Source: Bacteroidota bacterium
Lineage (GTDB): Bacteria > Bacteroidota > Ignavibacteria > UBA10030 > UBA6906
Length of the DNA stretch: 64,000 nt
Reading direction: 5' to 3'
Assembly: GCA_030835135.1 (NCBI GenBank)
Contig: JAUQWO010000076.1
Location: forward strand, 203,102 to 267,101
This document shows positions 50,826-59,880 of the stretch, in pieces. The notes beneath the pieces are model-generated. The model saw nothing but the letters and a program-made list of their open reading frames with translations, made no database searches and was not told the DNA's origin. Position numbers and translations under genes: made by a program. The stretch's first letter is position 1, and each line of letters begins with the position of its first letter.

Positions 50826-53800
50826 ATGAAACGTCTTCTCTTCATACTTCTTACCCTGACGCTGGCAGGTGCCGTGGTGTCCGCCCGTGACAACGGACGG
50901 AAGGCAACCGGCGCGGCGCAGCTCGCAAAGACCGCGGGCGCTCCCGTCTACACGTACATGAACATCAACAACATCTCCACGGTGTACAGGAACGACGGCA
51001 CCTCGGACATCGACGTTGCCCAGCAGAATTCCGGACTGGTGTTCCCGAAAGGGAGCCGGAAGACCGCGATGTACTCGAGCGGACTGCTGTGGGCGGCACG
51101 GATCGCGGGTGATCCGCAGGTCCGTGTCGGTGGTTCCGGCCACCGTTCCGGGCTCCAGCCCGGCAGGATCCTGCCCAACGGCTCGCCGGAGGATCCCAAT
51201 CTTCCTCATGTGCGGATCTATCGCGTGCGGCCCGACTACAGGACCGCCGATCTGAGTGCGGAGATCGCGGATGAGGACAGGAGCGCCTCGGAGATCCGTA
51301 CGCAGTACGAGACCGACTGGAGGGAATGGCCGGCACAGTACGGTGCGCCCTACAAGGATGTCGACAGCAATAAGGCCTACGATCCCACGATCGATATCCC
51401 GGGATTCCCGGGTGCGGATCAGACCGTGTGGTATGTGGCGAACGACCAGAACTCCACCAACACGGCGAATCTGTACGGCACCCAGCCGCTCGGCGTCGAG
51501 TGTCAGGTGACCAGCTGGGCGTATGCGCAGGAGGGCCCGCTCGGCAACATGGTGTTCCGCAGCTTCCTGCTCATCAACAAGAGCAGCCAGCGGTTGGACA
51601 GCATGATCGTCGCAATGTGGGCCGATCCGGACCTCGGGTTCGCGGATGATGACTTCGTGGGGTGCGATACCTCGCTGAGCCTGGGCTACGTGTACAATGC
51701 GCAGAACGTGGACCAGACCTACGGCGAGCTTCCGCCCCCCGCAGCCGGGTTCGACTTCTTCCAGGGTCCCATCGTTGCGGAGGCGGGTGCAACCGCCGTG
51801 TTCCGCGGGAAGGAGATCCAGGGCTACCGCAATCTTCCGATGACCTCCTTCTTCTATTTCATCAAATCCGACCAGACGCTGGCCGACCCCGTGCAGGGCG
51901 ATCCGGCGGGTGCAACGCAGATGTACAACTTCATGCGGGGCAGGATCGGATTGACGGGACAGTTCTTCCAGGACCCGCAGGGGAATTCGACGACGTTCGT
52001 TCTGCCGGGAGACCCGGTGGCGGGCAGTGGCTGGCTCGATGGTCAGCAGTATCCGATGGGTGACCGCCGTCTTGGCCTCGCCTCCGGACCATTCTCGATG
52101 GCGCCGGGCGATACGCAGGAGGTCGTCGTTGCGGAGATCTGTGCGGGTGCCATTCCGGGAGTGGACCGTCTGACGGCCATCAACCTGCTGAAGTTCTATG
52201 ACAAGTCGGCCCAGCTCGCCTACGACAACTTCTTCAGCCTGCCGGCACCACCGGCAGCTCCGAAGGTGACCGTCACCGAGCTGAACGAAGAGATCCTGCT
52301 CAACTGGGGGAGCGATCCTGCGGCCGTGGCAGCGACGGAAGGGACCGACAACCGCGGGTTCAAGTTCCAGGGATACAACGTCTATCAGTTGCCATCGGCG
52401 GGTGCCACGATCACGGAAGGGAAGAAGATCGCGGTGTACGATCTCGCGGGTGACGGTGTCACGCGCATCACCGATCAGGTCTTCGATGCGTCTGTGGGCG
52501 TGGTCACCTCGAAGGTCGTCCAGCTCGGCACCGACAGCGGCCTCAAGCGGTTCATCAGCGTCAGGGCGGATGCCCTCAAGGGCGGAATCCCGCTCGTGAA
52601 CGGACTCCGGTACTACTTCGCCGTCACGTCGTACGCCTACAATGCCGATCCGAATGCCGTGCCGAACAATCTGGAGAACCCGCTACAGATCTTCACTGCC
52701 GTGCCTCACGCGAATAACCCCGGCGTGCGGTATGCCGGTGCAGCCGGGGACACGGTGACGCCGGTGACCCACACGGGCAACAGCGATGGCAGTGTGCTGC
52801 CGATCGTCGTGGATCCCGGACGGACCACGGGCCAGAACTACCGGGTGCGGTTCGAGGACAATGGCGGCACCGTGACCTGGAAGCTGGTGAATACGTCGCG
52901 TGGCGACACCGTATTGCGCGGGCAGACGAACCAATCCGGTGACGATGACTACCTGGTGGTGGACGGCATGCAGGTGAAGGTGCTTGGGCCGCCGGCGGGG
53001 ATGAAGGGGTACGCGACGGCGTCCAACAACCAGCGCGATATCACATTCGCCGGTGCTGATCCTTCGGGCATCTTCGCGGACCTGGAGGGGTACTCCCATG
53101 CGATCGGGAATGCCTTTGACCATTGGTTCAGCAGCTCATCCGTGACTCCGGACAGGCTGAAGAACGTTGAGCTCCGGTTCGCGGATGCGGATGGGACATG
53201 GGATCCGAAGGCAACACAAAGCGGCAATTTCTCACGCGCCTACCGGTATGTGCGCAGCGCGGCCAACGCACCGGCAAAGCCGGAGTTCGGCCCCTGGATC
53301 GTGAATGCGGGGGCAGGATACGCGTACCAGGACTTCAACTATAGCGTGCCCTTCGCGGCGTATGACATGGAATCGAATCCCCCGCGGCGGCTCGCGGTCG
53401 GTCATCTCGAGAACAACCAGGCGAATGGGACCGTCGATGGCCGGTACTGGCCACCGGCGCACACCGACACGGATGTGGACAACAGTGCGGGCACGCGGAC
53501 CCGCGAGTGGTTCTTCATCTTTGATACGCCGTACACCGAGACACCGGACGCTGCGCTGCAGGTCGATATCCTCAACGAGACCACACCCATGTTGTGGTGG
53601 GGGATCGTGACCCGCCGGGCGGTGGCCCCGAACACCGCGGGCAATTTCCGGTCGGCCACGGTCTTCACGATCGAGGCGAACCATGTGAACGGCGTGAATG
53701 ATGAATTCGCCTTCACGGCACCGGCGGTCACGTACGACGCGGCGGCCGCAAAGGCGGATGTCGGAAAGATCAATGTCTTCCCGAACCCGTACTACGGGGT

Positions 53801-54077
53801 GAACACGGAAGAGATCAACAAGTATAACCGGTTCGTGACGTTCTCCCATCTGCCGCAGGAAGCAAGGATCCGGATCTATAACCTTGCGGGCGTCCAGGTG
53901 CGGGAGATCAGCAAGAACTCCGCTTCGCAATTCGAGCGGTGGGACCTCGCGAATGAATCCGGGTTGCCCGTCGGGAGCGGACTCTATATCGTGCACATCG
54001 ACATGCCTGCCGTCGGATCGACGAAGATCCTGAAGCTTGCGATCGTGCAGGAACAACAGATACTCGACCGGTTCTAA
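50826..54077 (+). CDS. Large secreted protein with C-terminal type IX secretion sorting domain
   Basis: A 1083-residue exported protein with a signal peptide (about 1-19). Most of its length is beta-rich and not assignable to a known enzyme family. A fibronectin-like segment occurs near residue 475 (APPAAPKVTVTELNEEILLNW). The last 95 residues form a type A sorting domain of the type IX system: VFPNPYYG (about 985), the core RIYNLAGVQVREI, then GLPVGSGLYIVHI and the basic end IVQEQQ. Such proteins are moved across the outer membrane and released or anchored. It is 18 bases after the TonB receptor and 13 before the PorV-like gene. No catalytic motif was recognised. Confidence 0.88.
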   Translation: MKRLLFILLTLTLAGAVVSARDNGRKATGAAQLAKTAGAPVYTYMNINNISTVYRNDGTSDIDVAQQNSGLVFPKGSRKTAMYSSGLLWAARIAGDPQVRVGGSGHRSGLQPGRILPNGSPEDPNLPHVRIYRVRPDYRTADLSAEIADEDRSASEIRTQYETDWREWPAQYGAPYKDVDSNKAYDPTIDIPGFPGADQTVWYVANDQNSTNTANLYGTQPLGVECQVTSWAYAQEGPLGNMVFRSFLLINKSSQRLDSMIVAMWADPDLGFADDDFVGCDTSLSLGYVYNAQNVDQTYGELPPPAAGFDFFQGPIVAEAGATAVFRGKEIQGYRNLPMTSFFYFIKSDQTLADPVQGDPAGATQMYNFMRGRIGLTGQFFQDPQGNSTTFVLPGDPVAGSGWLDGQQYPMGDRRLGLASGPFSMAPGDTQEVVVAEICAGAIPGVDRLTAINLLKFYDKSAQLAYDNFFSLPAPPAAPKVTVTELNEEILLNWGSDPAAVAATEGTDNRGFKFQGYNVYQLPSAGATITEGKKIAVYDLAGDGVTRITDQVFDASVGVVTSKVVQLGTDSGLKRFISVRADALKGGIPLVNGLRYYFAVTSYAYNADPNAVPNNLENPLQIFTAVPHANNPGVRYAGAAGDTVTPVTHTGNSDGSVLPIVVDPGRTTGQNYRVRFEDNGGTVTWKLVNTSRGDTVLRGQTNQSGDDDYLVVDGMQVKVLGPPAGMKGYATASNNQRDITFAGADPSGIFADLEGYSHAIGNAFDHWFSSSSVTPDRLKNVELRFADADGTWDPKATQSGNFSRAYRYVRSAANAPAKPEFGPWIVNAGAGYAYQDFNYSVPFAAYDMESNPPRRLAVGHLENNQANGTVDGRYWPPAHTDTDVDNSAGTRTREWFFIFDTPYTETPDAALQVDILNETTPMLWWGIVTRRAVAPNTAGNFRSATVFTIEANHVNGVNDEFAFTAPAVTYDAAAAKADVGKINVFPNPYYGVNTEEINKYNRFVTFSHLPQEARIRIYNLAGVQVREISKNSASQFERWDLANESGLPVGSGLYIVHIDMPAVGSTKILKLAIVQEQQILDRF

Positions 54078-54090
54078 AGGACACCATCCC

Positions 54091-55125
54091 ATGAAAACTA
54101 CCTATCGTTGTGTCAGCATCCTTGCCCTGGCGGCCTGCATGGCGTCGGCGGCGATGGGCGGCGCCGGGAACCGCGCGGGTACCAGCGGGGCAACCGAGTT
54201 GCTCATACCAGTCGGCACGCGTGACATCTCTCTTGGCGGTGCCACGATCGCTACCACGCGCGGCATCGAGGCGCTCCATTACAATCCGGCCGCGCTCGGC
54301 CATATGAAGAATAACGCCACGGTCTATGTCTCGCACATGAGCTACATCGCGGATATCGGCATCAACTACGGCGCCATCGCTGCGAATTTCGAAGGGTTCG
54401 GCGTTGTGGCATTGAACCTGAAGGCCCTGGACGTCGGGGATATTCCGGTCACGACCACGACAAACCCGGACGGCACGGGCAAGACGTTCACGCCCCAGTT
54501 CTTCAGCGTCGGTCTGACGTTCTCCCGCATGCTGAATGACCGCATCGGCGTTGGCGTGACCTCGAAGATCATCACCGAGCGGATGGGTGATGTGAGCGCG
54601 TCCGGCGTTGCGTTTGACATCGGCGTGATGTATGATAACATGGCGGCGATCAACGGGCTGAGTCTTGGCATCGCCGTGAAGAACATCGGGCCGTCCATGC
54701 AATTCGGCGGGTCCGGACTCCTGACGCAGGCAACCGTCGACGCGCAGCACCGGCCGAGCGGGCTCTATCAGGTCCAGACCGCCGCGTTCGAACTCCCCTC
54801 ATCGATCGAGTTCGGGCTCGGCTACCACCAGAGCATCGACGACGCGAATTCCCTCCAACTGTCGGGGGCATTCCAGAGCAACAACTTCTCCGACGACGAG
54901 TATAAGCTCGGGATGGAGTACTCGTATCAGGACCTCTTCTTCGTGCGTGGCGGCTATAACTTCGCGCAGAAGGAATCGGATGAGCGGCAGTTCCTCTTCG
55001 GTGGAACCGTGGGAGCGGGTGTGAAGTACGCGCTCGGGAACATGGACATCAGCGTGGATTATGCATACCGCGCCGTGCGGGTGTTCGATGCCAATCACGT
55101 CTTCTCCGTGAAGCTCGGGTTCTAG
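54091..55125 (+). CDS. PorV/PorQ-family outer-membrane beta-barrel protein
   Basis: A 344-residue FadL-like barrel of the PorV/PorQ (UPF0164) family. A signal peptide (about 1-23) precedes RAGTSGATELLIPVGTRDISLGG, the family signature. The stretch GIEALHYNPAALGHM is the conserved NPA motif of the plug, and the end KLGF suits a beta-barrel. PorV shuttles type IX cargo on the outer membrane to its anchoring machinery. Its position directly after a protein with a type IX sorting signal supports a dedicated cargo/PorV pair. The ATG at 54091 follows AAAGGA. It could also be a related barrel of other function. Confidence 0.9.
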   Translation: MKTTYRCVSILALAACMASAAMGGAGNRAGTSGATELLIPVGTRDISLGGATIATTRGIEALHYNPAALGHMKNNATVYVSHMSYIADIGINYGAIAANFEGFGVVALNLKALDVGDIPVTTTTNPDGTGKTFTPQFFSVGLTFSRMLNDRIGVGVTSKIITERMGDVSASGVAFDIGVMYDNMAAINGLSLGIAVKNIGPSMQFGGSGLLTQATVDAQHRPSGLYQVQTAAFELPSSIEFGLGYHQSIDDANSLQLSGAFQSNNFSDDEYKLGMEYSYQDLFFVRGGYNFAQKESDERQFLFGGTVGAGVKYALGNMDISVDYAYRAVRVFDANHVFSVKLGF

Positions 55126-55338
55126 GAGAAAGGAACCGGGAAGCAGACACGGGGGAAGAGGAAGAACACGAAGCGGAGAGGCCGCACTTGGGGCGGGTGG
55201 AACGGATAGGACACGGACCACCTGCCCCGGCCCCTCTCCTGCACATGCGTGCAGTGCGTGAAGAGGGTCACCCCTGCTCTTTGTGCGCTGCACGCTTCTC
55301 ATTCCACATACCGTTCATGCACAACGGAGCAGCTCGCG

Positions 55339-56169
55339 ATGACGATGCTCGTGATACTCCTGGGTTTCCTGGGAGGACAGCCGGATACCACGTCGCTGTT
55401 CCGGGCGGAACGCGAGTTCGCCGCCAGTGCCCAGGTGCATGGCGTGGATTCCGCGTTTCTTGGTGCGCTCGCTCCTGATGCCATTCTGTTCCGCCCCGGA
55501 CCGGTGAATGGTCCGCGATGGATCCGCGAGCATCCGGGAAGGCCGTCCTCACAACTTCAGTGGGAGCCTTCGGCCGGCGCTGTGGCCGCGTCCGGTGATC
55601 TGGGGATCACGACAGGACCCTGGATCTTCCGGGATGGTGCGAAGACGGAAGCCCCATCGCGCCACGGCCACTTTGTTTCGATCTGGGAGCGGCAAGCGAA
55701 CGGAAGGTGGAAGGTGAAAGTGGATATCGGTATCGCGCATCCCGCGGCTTCTTCCGCGGCCCTCCGCGGTCGGTTCGATCAGCATGTGTGGGGTACGCCA
55801 CCGTCCGGACCCGAAGGCAGCAGCACGAGTGATGCGCTACTGAAGGCGGAGGAAGAGCTTCTGATCGCGATCGACCGTGCGGGCACGCGCGCCCCGTTCC
55901 TGGATCGTGTCGCCCCGGATGCTGTGTTCTTCCGGAACGGCGAACCACCCATCACCGCTCGTGAACGCATTCGGAAGACCGTGGAAGAGGCAATGCCGCC
56001 GTTCGCATGGAAGCCGTCCGGAGCGGGGATCGCCTCATCCGGGGATCTGGCCTATTCGTACGGATCGTACGTTGCCGGTACCGAGCGCGGGAATTACCTC
56101 AGGGTGTGGAGACTTTCGGCGAAGGGAGAATGGCTGATCCTGATCGACCTGACCGATCCGGATGCCTGA
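55339..56169 (+). CDS. Tandem SnoaL/DUF4440-like (NTF2-fold) protein
   Basis: A 276-residue protein made of two NTF2-like domains. Residues about 17-135 (FRAEREFAASAQVHG, LAPDAILFRPG, SGDLGITTG, GHFVSIWERQANGRWKV) are echoed by about 160-272 (LKAEEELLIAIDRAG, VAPDAVFFRNG, SGDLAYSYG, GNYLRVWRLSAKGEW), so this is an internal duplication. A short hydrophobic N-terminus (TMLVILLGFLGG) may be a weak signal sequence. DUF4440 proteins are small exported ligand-binding or unknown enzymes; no catalytic residues are evident. The ATG at 55339 has GGAG upstream. It stands alone 213 bases after the PorV-like gene. Confidence 0.75.
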   Translation: MTMLVILLGFLGGQPDTTSLFRAEREFAASAQVHGVDSAFLGALAPDAILFRPGPVNGPRWIREHPGRPSSQLQWEPSAGAVAASGDLGITTGPWIFRDGAKTEAPSRHGHFVSIWERQANGRWKVKVDIGIAHPAASSAALRGRFDQHVWGTPPSGPEGSSTSDALLKAEEELLIAIDRAGTRAPFLDRVAPDAVFFRNGEPPITARERIRKTVEEAMPPFAWKPSGAGIASSGDLAYSYGSYVAGTERGNYLRVWRLSAKGEWLILIDLTDPDA

Positions 56170-56178
56170 TCCGGGAGG

Positions 56179-56643
56179 TCAGCCGATCGCCTGATGTGCG
56201 AGATGTCCGCCGGGGAGCCAGTCCTCGCCGACACCGTAGATGTGACGCAGATGCCAGAGCACGCCGGGTTTCGGGAGGCACACGTCCTTCTCCCACCGTT
56301 CGACGGCCACCCAGGAATACCCGATCTTCCCTGCCACCTCACGGAGCGTCATACCGGCGCCGATCCGTGCCCCGCGCAGCCGCTGACCGAACGAAGCACC
56401 ATACCGCCGGGCGCTCATGATCCGGTCGATGATCGCGTCCACCTCGGCGCGCTTCCCATCGGAGACCGGGATCCGTTCGTACACTACCTGCCACACGTAC
56501 TGCCGCGAGACCCCGAGTTGCATAGCGACGTCGGTGATCGTGATCCCCCAGGGGCGCATGCGGCTCCGCGCACTGGCGCCCCAGGAATCGCGATGCGTGG
56601 ATTCCCTTTTTCGGAGGGACAGGATGGGCGTGGCGTGTTCCAT
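56179..56643 (-). CDS. Small transcriptional regulator with two helix-turn-helix domains
   Basis: A 154-residue cytoplasmic protein. The first HTH lies at about 33-60 (TDVAMQLGVSRQYVWQVVYE). The second, XRE-like, is at about 85-120 (LRGARIGAGMTLREVAGKIG then SWVAVERWEKD) and is followed by a C-terminal tail. Two complete HTH units in so small a protein is unusual. The start at 56643 is only tentative; an internal ATG at the codon of MRPWGITITD would keep both domains. It lies nine bases from the convergent tandem NTF2 gene and is transcribed away from the amidase lipoprotein. Target genes are not known. Confidence 0.7.
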   Translation of the reverse strand: MEHATPILSLRKRESTHRDSWGASARSRMRPWGITITDVAMQLGVSRQYVWQVVYERIPVSDGKRAEVDAIIDRIMSARRYGASFGQRLRGARIGAGMTLREVAGKIGYSWVAVERWEKDVCLPKPGVLWHLRHIYGVGEDWLPGGHLAHQAIG

Positions 56644-56754
56644 GGATACTGCATGATACCATCCATGACGCCGGTTCCCAAGGCGAACGAGACGGAATGC
56701 AGTGGGATGAGACGAATTGCCGGAAAAGCCCGACGACCTCCCGTACCCTTTCCG

Positions 56755-59754
56755 TCAGCGCAACAGGAACCTGATCGCTGCCTTGATCACCGCATCGCGA
56801 TCCGATCGTCGCAGCAGCGTTTCCAGCGGGAACCCGAAGAGCGCCAGGGACGCATCGCCCTTGTACCCGACCGCGGCGCTGACCCCGTTTTCCGTATACC
56901 GCATGAGGGTTCGTCCACCGCGCACGGGCCCGATCCCCTCGGGGGCGTCCACCTGGTAGATCGAATCGTTCAGCGCCGTATTGAACTGCACCGTCGTTCC
57001 CACCGGAAGAAATTGCGTGTCCACTCCTGCTACCATGCCTCCCCATGAGGCATGGTCCGCCACCAGGACCGTTTTCAATGTCTCACGGCTGAAGCGGATC
57101 CCGCTGCTGTCGCCATGGGGCGCGGCCCACAGATCATCCGCCCAGCGGCTCCCGGAGACCAGGAGGCGGCCTCCCGCGGTCAGGTAGTTCGTGATCGCGC
57201 TCCGGAGCGGGACCGGGAACGCTTCGAACCTGACTCCGTACAGTGAGTCAAGTCCCGGTCGGACCCGCGGGGTGGCGCACTCCTTGCCAAGGATCAGGTC
57301 CACAATGGGATACTGCTGGAGGAGGACCATCGAGTCCATGACCGCTTCATCGCTGCACGAGACGAACGACCTCCCGGCTGCCCGGATCGATGCCCCATGG
57401 ATCGCAGGGAAATCGAATGTGTTGCCTGCCACGACACGTGTCTCGTCATCGGCATGGCTTGCCCCGAAGCCCGGGTCATCGTTGGACCTGAAGGGCGAGC
57501 CGGGGCGGAAGTCATGCTGTCGACCGCTGAAATTGAAGTCGATCCGGTCCGGCACCCCCGCGTCGACCATGTTCAGGAATCCCGCGAACTCCGGCGTCTG
57601 AACAGTGGCGGGGGCCGCGATCCGGTCGAACCCGTTCACGATGAGGATCGGTCGCTCGTCGCCGGGAACGCGGCACACGGACACGATCTCCGAGGGCATG
57701 CTGTGTCCGCCATCGTTCACGGCACATACCTTGAATCCATACAGGACTCCGGGACGTGGATCGGGCATGGTCCACATGGGCGACTCGACCAGGTGTCCAT
57801 TGTCGAACCCGCCGTCGTTCGTGCGCACATACACGACATACCGGTCCGGCATCGCGCCGGGCTCCAGAGGATCGTGCACCGGTTGCCAGCGGAGGAGCAC
57901 ACCGCCCGCCGGCGTGAATTCAGCCGCAAGGTGATCGACCGGGAGCGGCGCTATGGTCGGCGCCGGACCGGCAGGATCGGCAAGGAACCGGGCCATCGAC
58001 TTGTAGATCGCGCGCGAGACATCGAAGCGGAATTGCGGGTCCAGCATGAACCGCATGTCCAGGAAGTTCTGATGCGAGAGAAGCTCGAGCAGCACCCCGG
58101 GGAAATTCGGCCGCACCGCCTCGCTGTAGTCCGCGTTCCGCAGATCGCGCCGCCGCCAGGCGGGGTCGTGTAGCCGGCGAATGTCGTCCACGATCTGCGT
58201 CTGCATGATGTCCGCCAGGTCCCGGTTGGCCAGGCGCGAGACACCATCCGGGAATACCCGGGCGGAGTCATATCCTTCCACGCTGTAGATGAGCAATGTG
58301 CCGATCGTCGTGTCGTTCTTTGTGATCCCGGCGTCCGTGTGGAAGGCAAGCGACAGGTCGATCGGAATGCCCAGGCCGGGCACGCTCCGGTCGCGGTTCG
58401 GACCGTACGGCGCACCATACAGGAAGTTGCCGTATTCCGCCCGGCTCTGATAGTCGTCCTTGTAGTCGTTGGCATTGCCGTTCATGTTGTAGACCAGCGT
58501 GTCCGGCATCCCGGAGAATTGGAGATAGTAGCGGGCTCCTTCGAGGAACCGGGGACGGCCACTGGTTGCGCCTTCGCGTTCCACCACACCCACGCCTCCT
58601 CCGAAACGCACTGCATCTGCACTGAGTCGCAACCCGGGAATGGAGCCGGCCGTCGTCAGGAGCACGCTGCCGCTATCGGGGTGTGCGCCCTTCCGGAATG
58701 TGAACGTGCCCAACGTGTGCCATGTGCCGCTACCCACATGCTGGTCGACCCTGAACGACGTGCTGCCGCCGGCATGATACACGGTGTACCGTGCATCGCG
58801 CGTGCTGCTGTCCGATGATTGCCACGTGATGGACACGGCATAGGTACCACTCGCCGGGATGTCCGGTGTCCATCGGATGCTCCCATTCCCCTGCAGATCC
58901 GTGCGCGCCCAGCGCGATGTCCCGAGCATGAACGGGTTGATGTTCGCCGGGTAGGAGCGCGCCGCACGGAAACCGGCAGCGAGGGGATGCCACGTGTCGG
59001 GGCGCGGCAGGATCGTTTCCAGCGATCCGGCCGGGACAGAGTCGTTGTCAATGATCACTTCCTGTGTCTGAGTATCCCGCTCCCGCGGGAGGAACACGCG
59101 CGCTCCTGCATTCTCGAGCATCGGGACGAGATAGGGGAGTGTGAACGACAGGGGGCCGAGATCTTCGACGGACTGAAAGAGGCGGGGCCGCTGCCACTCC
59201 CAGCGCCGCTCACCCGCGTTGTAGTACCAGCCGTGACTGTGCCAGAGGAGGATATTCCTGTTCTGCAATCCGCGTGATGGATAGACGGGCTGGCTGGTAT
59301 TGAGGACGACGGGTTCGGGGCGTGGCCGGCGATAGCGTGCGATGCGCAGGGTGTCGACAGTCGCGGGTGCTTTCCGGTACACATTGGGGACGAGCTCGGC
59401 GAGCGGCACTCCGAGGGCGCGCACATCGAACTGATAGGTCGCGAATTCTTCACCGAAGTGGCTTCGCACCCCGGCAAAGACGCGGTCGACCAGTTCCGGT
59501 CGCACCGGCTGACCGGCGAACTCCTTGCTCAGATAGACGTGCACCACGCGTGCGGAGTCATCGACCCGCATCGAATCGAGTTTCGATCCGGCAGGTGCCG
59601 GGAACGGGACTTCCGCTCTGGTGAGTGCTGTTCCGAACGATCGCTCACGTTCCTGGCGCGTCGGTTCCGTGGTGACGCATCCCGCCAGTATCAGCGCAAG
59701 GAGGAGTGCAACGATGCGGTGATGGGACGACAGGTGTGATCGTGTGATGCTCAT
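56755..59754 (-). CDS. Large lipoprotein: Amidase_3-like zinc amidase with inserted golvesin domain
   Basis: A 999-residue lipoprotein (lipobox LAGC, C26). An amidase_3-type N-acetylmuramoyl-L-alanine amidase can be read in pieces. H172/H174 lie in LLWHSHGW, E225 in LPRERDTQ is a second zinc-ligand candidate, H472 lies in LSLAFHTDAG, and the catalytic glutamate is E557 in GVLLELLSHQNFLDMRFMLD. Between the first and third blocks a golvesin/xanthan-lyase-type beta-sandwich is inserted (about 286-385). A fibronectin-like domain follows (about 600-690), then a Rossmann-like C-terminal part (DERPILIVNGFDRIAAP, LTAGGRLLVSGSRW). It would act at the cell envelope on peptidoglycan or another amide substrate. 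Proteins of this design are found in Bacteroidota, often labelled xanthan lyase. Confidence 0.78.
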   Translation of the reverse strand: MSITRSHLSSHHRIVALLLALILAGCVTTEPTRQERERSFGTALTRAEVPFPAPAGSKLDSMRVDDSARVVHVYLSKEFAGQPVRPELVDRVFAGVRSHFGEEFATYQFDVRALGVPLAELVPNVYRKAPATVDTLRIARYRRPRPEPVVLNTSQPVYPSRGLQNRNILLWHSHGWYYNAGERRWEWQRPRLFQSVEDLGPLSFTLPYLVPMLENAGARVFLPRERDTQTQEVIIDNDSVPAGSLETILPRPDTWHPLAAGFRAARSYPANINPFMLGTSRWARTDLQGNGSIRWTPDIPASGTYAVSITWQSSDSSTRDARYTVYHAGGSTSFRVDQHVGSGTWHTLGTFTFRKGAHPDSGSVLLTTAGSIPGLRLSADAVRFGGGVGVVEREGATSGRPRFLEGARYYLQFSGMPDTLVYNMNGNANDYKDDYQSRAEYGNFLYGAPYGPNRDRSVPGLGIPIDLSLAFHTDAGITKNDTTIGTLLIYSVEGYDSARVFPDGVSRLANRDLADIMQTQIVDDIRRLHDPAWRRRDLRNADYSEAVRPNFPGVLLELLSHQNFLDMRFMLDPQFRFDVSRAIYKSMARFLADPAGPAPTIAPLPVDHLAAEFTPAGGVLLRWQPVHDPLEPGAMPDRYVVYVRTNDGGFDNGHLVESPMWTMPDPRPGVLYGFKVCAVNDGGHSMPSEIVSVCRVPGDERPILIVNGFDRIAAPATVQTPEFAGFLNMVDAGVPDRIDFNFSGRQHDFRPGSPFRSNDDPGFGASHADDETRVVAGNTFDFPAIHGASIRAAGRSFVSCSDEAVMDSMVLLQQYPIVDLILGKECATPRVRPGLDSLYGVRFEAFPVPLRSAITNYLTAGGRLLVSGSRWADDLWAAPHGDSSGIRFSRETLKTVLVADHASWGGMVAGVDTQFLPVGTTVQFNTALNDSIYQVDAPEGIGPVRGGRTLMRYTENGVSAAVGYKGDASLALFGFPLETLLRRSDRDAVIKAAIRFLLR

Positions 59755-59778
59755 AGCGGATGCCCTGGAGAAAGACGA

Positions 59779-59823
59779 AACCGTCCGGTCTGACCATCGG
59801 AGGCTCTCCGAAACCGGCCGGTT
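59779..59823 (-). terminator. Hairpin downstream of aldo/keto reductase, weak terminator
   Basis: Outer arms 59779-59789 and 59813-59823 pair over 11 bases with one mismatch, and a nested CGGAG/CTCCG hairpin (59798-59810) sits inside. On the - strand it follows the end of the aldo/keto reductase gene (59881) and precedes the lipoprotein gene (59754). Only a short T-rich stretch (TCTTTC) follows it. Confidence 0.5.
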
Positions 59824-59880
59824 GTATCATTGTTGTGTGAAGAACGGTTCCGCCCCGGGAGCGGTTGTGGTGGTGGGGGA

